Shown here: one piece after another, positions 26,751-34,115 of the stretch
How the letters are laid out: each line of letters starts with the position of its first letter
Position numbering within the stretch: position 1 is the first letter of the stretch
From: Aurantimicrobium minutum
GTDB taxonomy: Bacteria; Actinomycetota; Actinomycetes; Actinomycetales; Microbacteriaceae
Direction: 5' to 3'
Assembly (NCBI RefSeq): GCF_029892845.1
Contig: NZ_JARXVT010000001.1
Location: 124,001 to 188,000 of the forward strand
DNA length: 64,000 bases
Notes under the pieces: model-generated
What the model was told of the DNA's origin: nothing
Seen by the model: the letters and a program-made list of their open reading frames with translations, nothing else
The model's database searches: none
Position numbers and translations under genes: made by a program

Positions 26751-27389
26751 ATGGCCGCCATCATTCCGACCCTGACTGAGGGTCGCGTGAGCATTCGAGC
26801 AATCAAACCTCGGGACGCAAAGAAGCTCGAAGAAGAGCTCATGCGCAATCGTTCCTGGTTGCGCCAGTGGGAAGCAACTGCACCCCAAACCTTCGTCAGC
26901 TTTGATACCAAAGCAGGAATCAGGAACCTCCTCGCTCACGCGAAGGTGGGCTCAGGACTGCCCTTCGCCATTGAATATGACGGCGAATTGGTTGGACAGC
27001 TCAACGTCTCCGGCATTGTGTATGGCTCCCTGTCTTCTGCCCAGCTGGGCTATTGGGTGGCCGAACGAGTGGCGGGCAAGGGCGTGACGCCCACTGCTGT
27101 GGCATTGGCCACCGACTATTGCCTCAAGAGCCTGGATCTGCACCGAATGGAGATCTGCATTCGTCCTGAGAACGCGGCGTCACTTCGCATCGTGGAGAAG
27201 CTGGGTTTCCGTTATGAAGGACTTCGTCGTCGCTATATCCATATCAATGGCGACTGGCGAGACCACTTAGCTTTTGCTCTCACTCAGGAAGAGATTCCTG
27301 CCGGAGTGCTCAACAGATGGCAGTCCGGACACGTCCCCGTTGAGGTCAGCTTGGTTCCCGCCGCTGACTATGACGCTCTCGGGAGATAA
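26751..27389 (+). CDS. GNAT acetyltransferase, RimJ-like
   Basis: A 212-residue GNAT enzyme of the RimJ/RimL type. Acetyl-CoA-binding core motifs are visible: LGYWVAERVAGKGVTPTAV (motif A; usual Q/R-xx-G-x-G/A), then LHRMEICIRPENAASLRIVEKLGFRYEGL (motif B). The RimJ group acetylates N-termini, including ribosomal protein S5 in E. coli; the actual substrate here is unknown. The ATG at 26751 was preferred to an earlier in-frame start at 26724; there is little room for a leader. Gene order agrees with the M. tuberculosis rimJ/SepX neighbourhood. Confidence 0.88.
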   Translation: MAAIIPTLTEGRVSIRAIKPRDAKKLEEELMRNRSWLRQWEATAPQTFVSFDTKAGIRNLLAHAKVGSGLPFAIEYDGELVGQLNVSGIVYGSLSSAQLGYWVAERVAGKGVTPTAVALATDYCLKSLDLHRMEICIRPENAASLRIVEKLGFRYEGLRRRYIHINGDWRDHLAFALTQEEIPAGVLNRWQSGHVPVEVSLVPAADYDALGR

Positions 27390-27407
27390 GTATTGTAAAT
27401 CCCCAAT

Positions 27408-27442
27408 AAATGAGTAGACTCATTTATGACTTAACTCATAAA
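27408..27442. promoter_or_regulatory. Two overlapping palindromes before the oxidoreductase gene
   Basis: Site 1 is AAATGAGT-AG-ACTCATTT (27408-27425). Site 2 is TTTATGA-6 bp-TCATAAA (27423-27442). Together they form a probable operator for the TetR regulator encoded directly downstream of the oxidoreductase gene. Confidence 0.6.
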
Positions 27443-27461
27443 TAACTTCTTGGGGTTCACA

Positions 27462-28472
27462 ATGAAAGCATTTCTCTTCCGCTCATACAAAGGTCCTGTC
27501 GAACTGGTAGAAGTTCCTCTTCCTACCGTGGGAACCCATGACGTGTTGATTATGGTTGCTGCTGCGGGTGTCAATCAGCTGGACGAGATGCTTCGACAGG
27601 GCACCTTCAAGGCAAACTTGCCCTACAAACTCCCCGTAATCCTCGGCGATGATGTTGTGGGAGAAGTTGTTGAAGTGGGAAGCTCCGTCACTCTGTTCCG
27701 AAAGGGTGATGTGGTCTTTGGTAAGCCAGATGTGAAGCGTCTCGGAACTTTCGCCGAATACGTTGCTGTGAATGAAAATGAGCTCGCTCACAAGCCTGCG
27801 GCACTGTCTCTGGCAGAAGCAGGTTCATTTCCATTGGTTGGGCTCACCGCTTGGCAAGCACTCGTTCTCAAGGGAGGTGTGACCTCAGGACAGAAAGTCT
27901 TGATTCACGGTGGTGCCGGTGGAGTGGGATCGATTGCGATCCAGCTGGCTAAACACCTAGGAGCAACCGTTGCGACGACTGCCAGCGCTGCGAATGCAGA
28001 ATTCGTGACCAAACTTGGGGCTGATGTTGTCATTGACTACAAATCCCAAGACTTTGCGGAATTGATCAGTGGCTATGACCTCGTACTTGACACTCAAGGT
28101 GGCGAGACACTGATGAAGTCTCTCAAGGTACTTCGTCCTGGTGGCAAAGTGGTTGGTATCGCAGGCCCGCCAGATGAGGGCTTTGCCCGTGCGTCAAACC
28201 TCAACCCAATTCTGCGCACCATATTTAAGTTGCTGAGCTCAAAGGTCAACAAGAAAGCACGTGCTTTGGGTGTGAGTTACGAATTCCTCTTTGTCGAGGC
28301 CAGTGGTACCCAGTTGACAGAGCTTTCTTCACTCATTGCTGCGAAGATGATCCGTCCTATTGTCAGCCGTGAGTTCTCCTTTGCACAGACCTCGGATGCG
28401 TTGGCTGCTCTGGCAGCAGGAAAAATCAGCCGTGGCAAAGCAGTCATCTTGATGGACCACGCAGCAAACTAG
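27462..28472 (+). CDS. NADP-dependent quinone oxidoreductase-like (zinc-free MDR)
   Basis: A 336-residue medium-chain reductase. The N-terminal catalytic fold (VELVEVPLPTVGTHDVLIMV...GVNQLDEMLRQG) lacks the zinc cysteines of alcohol dehydrogenases, and the cofactor domain has IHGGAGGVGSIAIQLAKHLG, typical of quinone-oxidoreductase (QOR)-type enzymes. Substrates may be quinones or enones; this is not decided by sequence. ATG at 27462 has no strong ribosome-binding site. Preceded by two palindromes and followed by a TetR gene 38 bp downstream, it forms a probable self-regulated two-gene operon. Confidence 0.9.
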   Translation: MKAFLFRSYKGPVELVEVPLPTVGTHDVLIMVAAAGVNQLDEMLRQGTFKANLPYKLPVILGDDVVGEVVEVGSSVTLFRKGDVVFGKPDVKRLGTFAEYVAVNENELAHKPAALSLAEAGSFPLVGLTAWQALVLKGGVTSGQKVLIHGGAGGVGSIAIQLAKHLGATVATTASAANAEFVTKLGADVVIDYKSQDFAELISGYDLVLDTQGGETLMKSLKVLRPGGKVVGIAGPPDEGFARASNLNPILRTIFKLLSSKVNKKARALGVSYEFLFVEASGTQLTELSSLIAAKMIRPIVSREFSFAQTSDALAALAAGKISRGKAVILMDHAAN

Positions 28473-28510
28473 TGCACATTTTTCAGTAGCCAAACCAATA
28501 GAGTTCTCAG

Positions 28511-29116
28511 GTGAACATGCAAACCGAAACAGCTGGCAGGCGAGAACGAAACAAGCTAGACAAGCTTGAACGCATTACGTCGGCTGCCCGCACTCTATTT
28601 GCGGAAAAGGGTGTGAGCGAGGTCACCACAGCTGAGGTCGCTACGCGTGCCGACGTTGCCACAGGGACACTCTTTCTCTACGCCAAAACCAAGGGGGAAC
28701 TTCTCCTTCTTGCGCAGAATGCGAGCTATAGAGAGGCGCACAGCGAAGGAATCCAGGCAGCTGCGTCCAAGAAAGACTGCGTTGCTGCTCTCATCTCACT
28801 GCTCGCCCCCATTGTTCGCTGCAATAGGGAGCATGTGGAGAATGGTCGAACCTATCTCCAAGAAGTCGTGTTTGGCACGAGTATCGAGGGTTACCGCAGT
28901 GAAGCTATTGAACTCATGACAGGAACCGAAAGTTCCGTAGCTGAAATTGTCGCCAGTAGGACCGGTGCCGAGAGCACGCGGGCAGCAGAACTTGCTCATG
29001 TCGTCATGGCCATAATGTTCCTGTCCTTGAGCTCTCCCCAGAACGTTGATCTCACTTCCGATCAACTTCTCAGCGCGATGAAACTGCAGTTCACTACCGT
29101 TCTCACCGCTGACTGA
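28511..29116 (+). CDS. TetR-family regulator
   Basis: A 201-residue regulator. The N-terminal HTH (RITSAARTLFAEKGVSEVTTAEVATRADVATGTLFLYAKTKGELL, about residues 21-65) is canonical TetR; the rest is a helical ligand domain. A GTG at 28511 or an ATG at 28517 could start it; neither has a strong ribosome-binding site. It lies behind the oxidoreductase gene and probably controls the paired palindromes at 27408-27442. The inducing ligand is unknown, likely a substrate of the reductase. Confidence 0.9.
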   Translation: MNMQTETAGRRERNKLDKLERITSAARTLFAEKGVSEVTTAEVATRADVATGTLFLYAKTKGELLLLAQNASYREAHSEGIQAAASKKDCVAALISLLAPIVRCNREHVENGRTYLQEVVFGTSIEGYRSEAIELMTGTESSVAEIVASRTGAESTRAAELAHVVMAIMFLSLSSPQNVDLTSDQLLSAMKLQFTTVLTAD

Positions 29117-29175
29117 CAACACAACACACCCAGCCCTTAAAGCACAACAGGGAGTTTCACTCGTAACTTAGAAAC

Positions 29176-30063
29176 ATGAGTGGTGGAATGTTCGGTGGCG
29201 GCATAGTTTTCGCTATTGCTGCTGCTCTCTGGGTTGCGTATTTGATTCCGACCTACCTGCGCCGTCGCAACTTCGATGCGACCGAGCGCAACGCCGTGCG
29301 CATGCAGCAAACCATCCGTGCGCTCGCCGAAACTTCTGACGTTCCTGAGGAGATTCGCGTGGAAGCATCTGCTCGCGCCGTGATCGAACAAAAGCGTGTC
29401 CTGCGCCAGGCAGAAGCTGCCGCTCGTGCTCAGGTTCGCCAGGCAGCTGGTCGTGCGGTCGGCTATGACGACGCAGCAGTGACTGCCGCTCACCGTGCTC
29501 GCCGCAACCGCATGTCCAGCGCAATCTTCTTGCTGGCCACTATTGCTGGTGTTGTTGCCGGCATTCTCATTCTTGCTAACGGTGGCAGCTGGGAAACTCT
29601 AGCTATTTCCTGCATCTCTTTCGCTATCGCACTGGTGATTCAGGAAGTAGTCGTCTCCAGCAGTGCATCTGCTGAGGTCGCACCTGCAAATGCCAACCGC
29701 TTTGCTTCAGACATTTTTGACCAGAGTTACTACAAGGCAGCTCCTGCTGCCAGAACCTGGACCCCCACAGCTCTTCCTCGCCCACTGCACCTCTCAGAAG
29801 GAACACTGGCTCAGGCCGTTGTTCAGTCTCAGCTGGCTGCTGACCGTATGCGTCAGAACGCTCAGGAGTCGGCACTGGTTGAGCGCATGAGCATGGACCA
29901 GGCAGGTCTTGAGAACCTGCGCCGATCCGTCCCCGCAACTCCTGTTCAGGTTCCTGTTGCTGACAGTGTCACCGCACGTCTTGCTGGCATGGGTGTAGTT
30001 GCTGAGACCGAGTCCGCTTCCCTCGACCTCGACGCTGTGCTGCGTCGTCGTCGCGCAGGCTAA
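29176..30063 (+). CDS. SepX/GlpR-like divisome membrane protein
   Basis: A 295-residue protein. N-terminal helix (residues 7-24, IVFAIAAALWVAYLIP) is followed by the characteristic TYLRRRNFDATERNAVR, then a basic coiled region and two more helices (about 117-155). The N-terminal signature resembles SepX/GlpR, an actinobacterial membrane protein that supports FtsZ ring formation in Streptomyces and Corynebacterium. Family neighbourhoods also include rimJ, moeA and the cyclo-ligase, in line with the genes upstream. The C-terminal half (Ala-rich, proline-containing) is not conserved. Role in cell division is inferred. Confidence 0.72.
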   Translation: MSGGMFGGGIVFAIAAALWVAYLIPTYLRRRNFDATERNAVRMQQTIRALAETSDVPEEIRVEASARAVIEQKRVLRQAEAAARAQVRQAAGRAVGYDDAAVTAAHRARRNRMSSAIFLLATIAGVVAGILILANGGSWETLAISCISFAIALVIQEVVVSSSASAEVAPANANRFASDIFDQSYYKAAPAARTWTPTALPRPLHLSEGTLAQAVVQSQLAADRMRQNAQESALVERMSMDQAGLENLRRSVPATPVQVPVADSVTARLAGMGVVAETESASLDLDAVLRRRRAG

Positions 30064-30097
30064 AGAAACTTCTTTACTCCCGCGATAGGTTTGCTCT

Positions 30098-30871
30098 ATG
30101 AGCACTCGTCGCGTTGTTATCACTGGAGCAAGCTCCGGTATTGGTCAGGCCACTGCACGTCTTTTCGCCCAGCATGGCTGGAGCGTGGTGGGTGTTGCCC
30201 GCCGTGCTGATCGTCTTACTGCCTTGGCGGCAGAGACCGGCATCAGCACCTTCGTTGCGGATGTGACCAAGCAAGCTGACGTGGATGCACTGCGCGACTT
30301 CCTTGCAGAATCCGGTCCAGTGCATGCTCTCGTGAACAATGCTGGTGGTGCATTTGGTGCGTCTTCGGTTGAAGACAGCGACCCCGAAGACTGGAAGCGC
30401 ATGTTTGACGTCAATGTTATTGGTGTTCAGCGCGTGACCAGTGCGCTGCTTCCCTTGCTGCGTAAGGCAGCAGCTGATGGCCATGCCGACATCATGACGG
30501 TGACCTCCACCGCAGGTTTCGTCCCCTATGAAGGCGGCGGCGGATATAACGCAGCCAAGTTTGCTGTTCACGGTGTTGTGGGCGTGCTGCGCTTAGAACT
30601 AGCTGGTGAACCCATCCGTGTTCTGGAGATTGCTCCCGGCATGGTGAAGACCGATGAATTCGCACTCAATCGATTGGGTGGTGACACAGCAAAGGTCGAG
30701 GCACTCTATGCAGATGTGAAGAACCCTCTGGTTGCAGAAGACATTGCTGAAGCCATCGTGCACGCCATTGAACTTCCCGGTCACGTGAACATGGACATGA
30801 TCACGATTCGTCCGGTTGCTCAGGCAGCTCAGCACAAGCTGATCCGCGGCGAACTCAAGCCAAAGGCCTAA
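30098..30871 (+). CDS. Short-chain dehydrogenase/reductase (YdfG-like)
   Basis: A 257-residue classical SDR. NADP-binding TGASSGIGQATA, VNNAGGA, the catalytic Ser in VTSTAGF and the YxxxK pair in GYNAAKFAV are present. The N-terminal TGxxxGIG and basic residues after beta-2 (GVARRADRL) point to NADP. Its closest type is YdfG (NADP-dependent serine/3-hydroxy acid dehydrogenase), although the physiological substrate is uncertain. It is followed two bases later by pdxH, so the two probably form an operon. Confidence 0.9.
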   Translation: MSTRRVVITGASSGIGQATARLFAQHGWSVVGVARRADRLTALAAETGISTFVADVTKQADVDALRDFLAESGPVHALVNNAGGAFGASSVEDSDPEDWKRMFDVNVIGVQRVTSALLPLLRKAAADGHADIMTVTSTAGFVPYEGGGGYNAAKFAVHGVVGVLRLELAGEPIRVLEIAPGMVKTDEFALNRLGGDTAKVEALYADVKNPLVAEDIAEAIVHAIELPGHVNMDMITIRPVAQAAQHKLIRGELKPKA

Positions 30872-30873
30872 AG

Positions 30874-31512
30874 ATGGAATCCCTCTCCCGTCACACCGAC
30901 TACGGCAACGTTCCTTTCGATGAGTCCATTGCGTTGCCCAACCCTCTTGACCAATTCGCCCAGTGGCTGAAGCAAGCTGAAGACGACGAGGTATTCGAAC
31001 CCAACGCGATGGTCACCAGCACCATCGATCCCGATGGCGCTGTGAGCTCGCGCACTGTTCTTCTTAAGGGCCTAGATGAGACCGGCTTTGAGTTTGTCAC
31101 CAACTACACCTCCCGTAAGGGCAAGGCGCTACTGAAAAACCCCAGCATCTCGTTGCTCTTTCCTTGGTATGGACTTAAGCGCCAGGTCATTGTTTATGGT
31201 GAAGCTAAGCCCACAGTCAAAGAAGTCAGCGACCTCTATTGGAACCGTCGCCCCAAGGGTGCTCAGCTTGCTTCGGCAGCAAGTGACCAGTCCGCACCCA
31301 TTGCTTCACGTGAGGATCTGGACAAGCAGCTTGCTGCGCTGGAAGCTGCGTTCCCCGACGACACTGTTGTTCCCCGTCCCGAGCACTGGGGTGGTTTCCG
31401 CGTGATTCCCCACGCCATCGAGTTTTGGCAGGGCCGCTCGATGCGTTTCCACGACCGGATTCGTTATGACCTTGTGGATGGTCACTGGCAGATTTCTCGC
31501 CTCCAGCCCTAG
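30874..31512 (+). CDS. pdxH: Pyridoxamine 5'-phosphate oxidase
   Basis: A 212-residue FMN enzyme that makes pyridoxal phosphate from pyridoxine or pyridoxamine phosphate. Typical features: VLLKGLDETGFEFVTNYTSRKGKAL (FMN-binding), SLLFPWYGLKRQV, and the C-terminal conserved WGGFRVIPHAIEFWQG...RLQP. The ATG at 30874 follows the SDR stop by two bases, so they are likely coupled. Two PLP enzymes (SerC and the aminotransferase downstream) are in the window and would use its product. Confidence 0.95.
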   Translation: MESLSRHTDYGNVPFDESIALPNPLDQFAQWLKQAEDDEVFEPNAMVTSTIDPDGAVSSRTVLLKGLDETGFEFVTNYTSRKGKALLKNPSISLLFPWYGLKRQVIVYGEAKPTVKEVSDLYWNRRPKGAQLASAASDQSAPIASREDLDKQLAALEAAFPDDTVVPRPEHWGGFRVIPHAIEFWQGRSMRFHDRIRYDLVDGHWQISRLQP

Positions 31513-31521
31513 GCTGAAGGA

Positions 31522-32664
31522 ATGAGTACTCCCTTCACCACCTTCTCTCTCGACCAGCTCAAAAGCCGCACCAGCGCCAAGTGGCAGCACTATGGTGCTG
31601 ATGTCTTGCCGCTGTGGGTGGCTGAAATGGACGCGACTATTGCGCCCTCTGTCGTTGAAGCTGTCAACGCTGCGATGACCTCCGGTGACACCGGTTATGC
31701 CGTGGGAGATGTCTATGGTGAAGCATTCGTGGAGTATTCCAAGCGTCACTGGAACCTCGACCTTGACCCCGCTTACACAATCCCCGTCATTGACGTGATT
31801 CGTGGCCTGGGCTCTGTTATCTCCCACGCCACCGAACCAGGTGCTCCGATTGTGATTACACCTCCGGTTTACTACCCCTTCGCCATGATTGTGGCGGGCA
31901 CCGGTCGCACCTTGGTCAATGCCCCGATGACTGCTGCGGGACGCTTTGACCCTGAAACACTGGAGAAGGGCTTCGCGGAAGCTGCCGCCATGGGCAAGGG
32001 CGGCATGGTCTTGATCAGCAACCCTCACAACCCCACTGGTGTTGTGCACACGCGTGAAGAACTCACCACCTTGGCCGTGCTTGCGAACAAGCACGGACTG
32101 CGTATTCTCTCGGATGAGATTCACGCACCTTTGATGATGCCCGGTTACGAGTTCATCTCAATCCTGGATATCCCTGAAGCAGCAGATGCCATTGTGGTGA
32201 CCAGTGCGTCGAAGTCATATAACTTGGCAGGCCTCAAGGGTGCACTCATTGTGACGAACAAGGAGTCATCTGAATTCGTGCGCAGCATGAAGGCGGAATA
32301 CCTGGAAGCCCCCAGCCACTTGGGAACGATTGCTCACGTTGCAGCGCTGCGCGGTGGAGATGAGTGGATTGCTGCCGTCAACAAGGACATTGACCGCAAC
32401 CGTCACCTGGTGACCGAGCTGGTCAGCACGTTCTTACCCGGTGCGAAATACACCCCCGTCGAAGCGACTTATCTTGCCTGGGTGGACTGCCGCGCTCTGG
32501 GTCTGGGAGATGACCCAGGCCAGGTCTTCCTGGAGAAGGGCAAGGTTGCCTTCAGTAGTGGGCATGTATTCGGTGAGGGTGGCGAAGGCCACATTCGCGT
32601 GAACATGGGCACCAGCCCAGAAATCCTGACGGAAGCATTCCGCCGGGCAGCTCAAGCGCTCTAG
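31522..32664 (+). CDS. MalY/PatB-type PLP aminotransferase (probable cystathionine beta-lyase)
   Basis: A 380-residue fold-type I PLP enzyme. The PLP lysine is in TSASKSYNLAGLKGA, preceded by LISNPHNPTGVV and LSDEIHAPL, all standard for MalY/PatB C-S lyases. These enzymes cleave cystathionine or cysteine conjugates; corynebacterial AecD belongs to the same group. Exact substrate is inferred. It is 9 bp after pdxH, so PLP synthesis and a PLP enzyme are co-expressed. It converges on the MFS gene. Confidence 0.88.
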   Translation: MSTPFTTFSLDQLKSRTSAKWQHYGADVLPLWVAEMDATIAPSVVEAVNAAMTSGDTGYAVGDVYGEAFVEYSKRHWNLDLDPAYTIPVIDVIRGLGSVISHATEPGAPIVITPPVYYPFAMIVAGTGRTLVNAPMTAAGRFDPETLEKGFAEAAAMGKGGMVLISNPHNPTGVVHTREELTTLAVLANKHGLRILSDEIHAPLMMPGYEFISILDIPEAADAIVVTSASKSYNLAGLKGALIVTNKESSEFVRSMKAEYLEAPSHLGTIAHVAALRGGDEWIAAVNKDIDRNRHLVTELVSTFLPGAKYTPVEATYLAWVDCRALGLGDDPGQVFLEKGKVAFSSGHVFGEGGEGHIRVNMGTSPEILTEAFRRAAQAL

Positions 32665-32673
32665 AGCAGCTTT

Positions 32674-33879
32674 TTAGCTAATTGTTTCTACCGGGCCAGT
32701 ATCTGGCAGCGGAGCACCGTGGCCTCCACGGAGGTCGGGGCTCCACTTATAGGTGACCAGCGCACCCAACGCAGTAATCAGCGAGAAGATTGCCGCAGCC
32801 ACGATTGCGGTCAAAGCACCGAATTCATCAATACAGATACCGGCAACAGCGGAACCAATACCGGCACCGATCAACTGACCGCTGCCGATCCAGGCATAGG
32901 ACTCTGCAGTTTCACTGAACTTCATGGTTGCGCTGACATTGGCAAAGAGAACAGTCAGTGCAGGGGCAACACCCAGTCCAGAGATGAACAGCATGATGGA
33001 AAGCCACCAGAAATCAGGGGAGAACATCGCTCCCACAAGTCCCACGGTGACCAGGGCTAGTCTTCTGGTCATTGACCAAGGAGCAATTTCTCGGTGACCC
33101 CATGCCAGGCCTCCCACAAGGGAACCCACCGCATAGATAGCCAAGATGATGCCGGCCTCGGGGCCGTCTTCTCCGAAGAGGCCGATGATGCCGGCCTCAA
33201 CTGCCGAGAAGCAGGCAACCAGGGACAAGCCCAACAGGGTGGAGATGATGACGGGTGGGCGGGAGAGCACGCCACCTAAGCGACGCTTGCTGCGAGGAAT
33301 GCGAACCTGGCCGACTGATGGCGAGGTAATAAACCAGATACCGCCACCGACGAGGAACGCCATCGCGGCCAGGACGGCTTCGACGCTGCCGATCTGCATG
33401 GCAATGAAGGTGGTGAGCACGGGGCCCACGATCCAAATGATTTCTTGTGCTGAGGCATCAAGGGAAAACAGGGGAGTGAGCAAGCGGTTAGGAACCAGCT
33501 TGGGGTAGATGGTGCGCACGGCGGGCTGAATGGGTGGGAATGCACAGCCGCCGATGAAGCCCAGCACAACTAGTACTGGAACAGAGAGCGGGAAGATCGC
33601 CATCGATGAGAGCGTGATCACAGAAACGAGACCCATGCCACCCAGTAGTGGGCGAATGCCCCAACGGGCCATCAGGCGCGAGCTGATGGGGCCAGCAATA
33701 GCTTCACCCAAGCTGATAGCTCCCACGACCAAACCGGCAGCGGCAAAAGAATGGTGAACCTGCTCAACGTGGATCAAAAAGGCGATGGACAGCATTCCGT
33801 GAGGGAATCTGGCCAAAAGTTGCGACACCAAAATACGGGTTACGCCTTTAACCCGGAGCAGTTCTAAGTAAGTTTTCAC
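32674..33879 (-). CDS. MFS transporter
   Basis: A 401-residue major facilitator protein with 12 predicted helices. The MFS motif A region reads SSRLMARWGIRPLLGG after helix 2. The N-terminus (YLELLRVKGVTRILVSQLLARFPHGM) is of the type common in actinobacterial drug or sugar exporters. No substrate-specific residues are recognised. It stands alone, convergent with the aminotransferase gene and divergent from the ribonucleotide reductase operon. Confidence 0.88.
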   Translation of the reverse strand: MKTYLELLRVKGVTRILVSQLLARFPHGMLSIAFLIHVEQVHHSFAAAGLVVGAISLGEAIAGPISSRLMARWGIRPLLGGMGLVSVITLSSMAIFPLSVPVLVVLGFIGGCAFPPIQPAVRTIYPKLVPNRLLTPLFSLDASAQEIIWIVGPVLTTFIAMQIGSVEAVLAAMAFLVGGGIWFITSPSVGQVRIPRSKRRLGGVLSRPPVIISTLLGLSLVACFSAVEAGIIGLFGEDGPEAGIILAIYAVGSLVGGLAWGHREIAPWSMTRRLALVTVGLVGAMFSPDFWWLSIMLFISGLGVAPALTVLFANVSATMKFSETAESYAWIGSGQLIGAGIGSAVAGICIDEFGALTAIVAAAIFSLITALGALVTYKWSPDLRGGHGAPLPDTGPVETIS

Positions 33880-34001
33880 AACCTCTCCACTCTATCTGGG
33901 GCCTTTACGGCGGGAAGAGTGTCCGTGGGTGCCCAGAAGATGTAGTTCTACCTGTTTTTGAGGCGAAAAGGGCTGTTCATATGTGTACAACCGGGGAAAA
34001 C

Positions 34002-34010
34002 TTATCCACA
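34002..34010 (+). promoter_or_regulatory. DnaA box in the ribonucleotide reductase promoter
   Basis: TTATCCACA matches the strict DnaA box. It lies 106 bp before the nrdA start and just upstream of the NrdR boxes. Only one box is seen, so this is not an origin; DnaA control of nrd, as in E. coli, is suggested. Confidence 0.6.
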
Positions 34011-34026
34011 ACTGGGGATGACACGC

Positions 34027-34074
34027 CCACAACATGTAGGGATAGAGAATCTGGAATAACCCCGTATATAGTGG
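34027..34074 (+). promoter_or_regulatory. Two NrdR boxes upstream of nrdA
   Basis: Relative to ACACTATATATAGTGT, the 16-mer at 34059-34074 matches about 12 positions and that at 34027-34042 about 10. Their centres are 32 bp apart, three helix turns, as for NrdR tandem sites. NrdR represses ribonucleotide reductase genes when dATP is high. The longest open frame starts upstream of both boxes (33981), which is why a downstream start is used for the gene. Confidence 0.7.
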
Positions 34075-34115
34075 TGAAGCACGAAGAGCAGAAAACAGCG
34101 AAGAAAGAGACAGAC

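Noticed and set aside
34002-34010. Replication origin
   Set aside because: Only one DnaA box, and no dnaA, dnaN or AT-rich unwinding region.
33981-34115. ATG at 33981 as the nrdA start
   Set aside because: It would place the DnaA box and both NrdR boxes inside the coding region, and the extra 45 residues do not resemble an ATP-cone N-terminus; GTG 34116 has a Shine-Dalgarno and the expected ITVVKRNG start.
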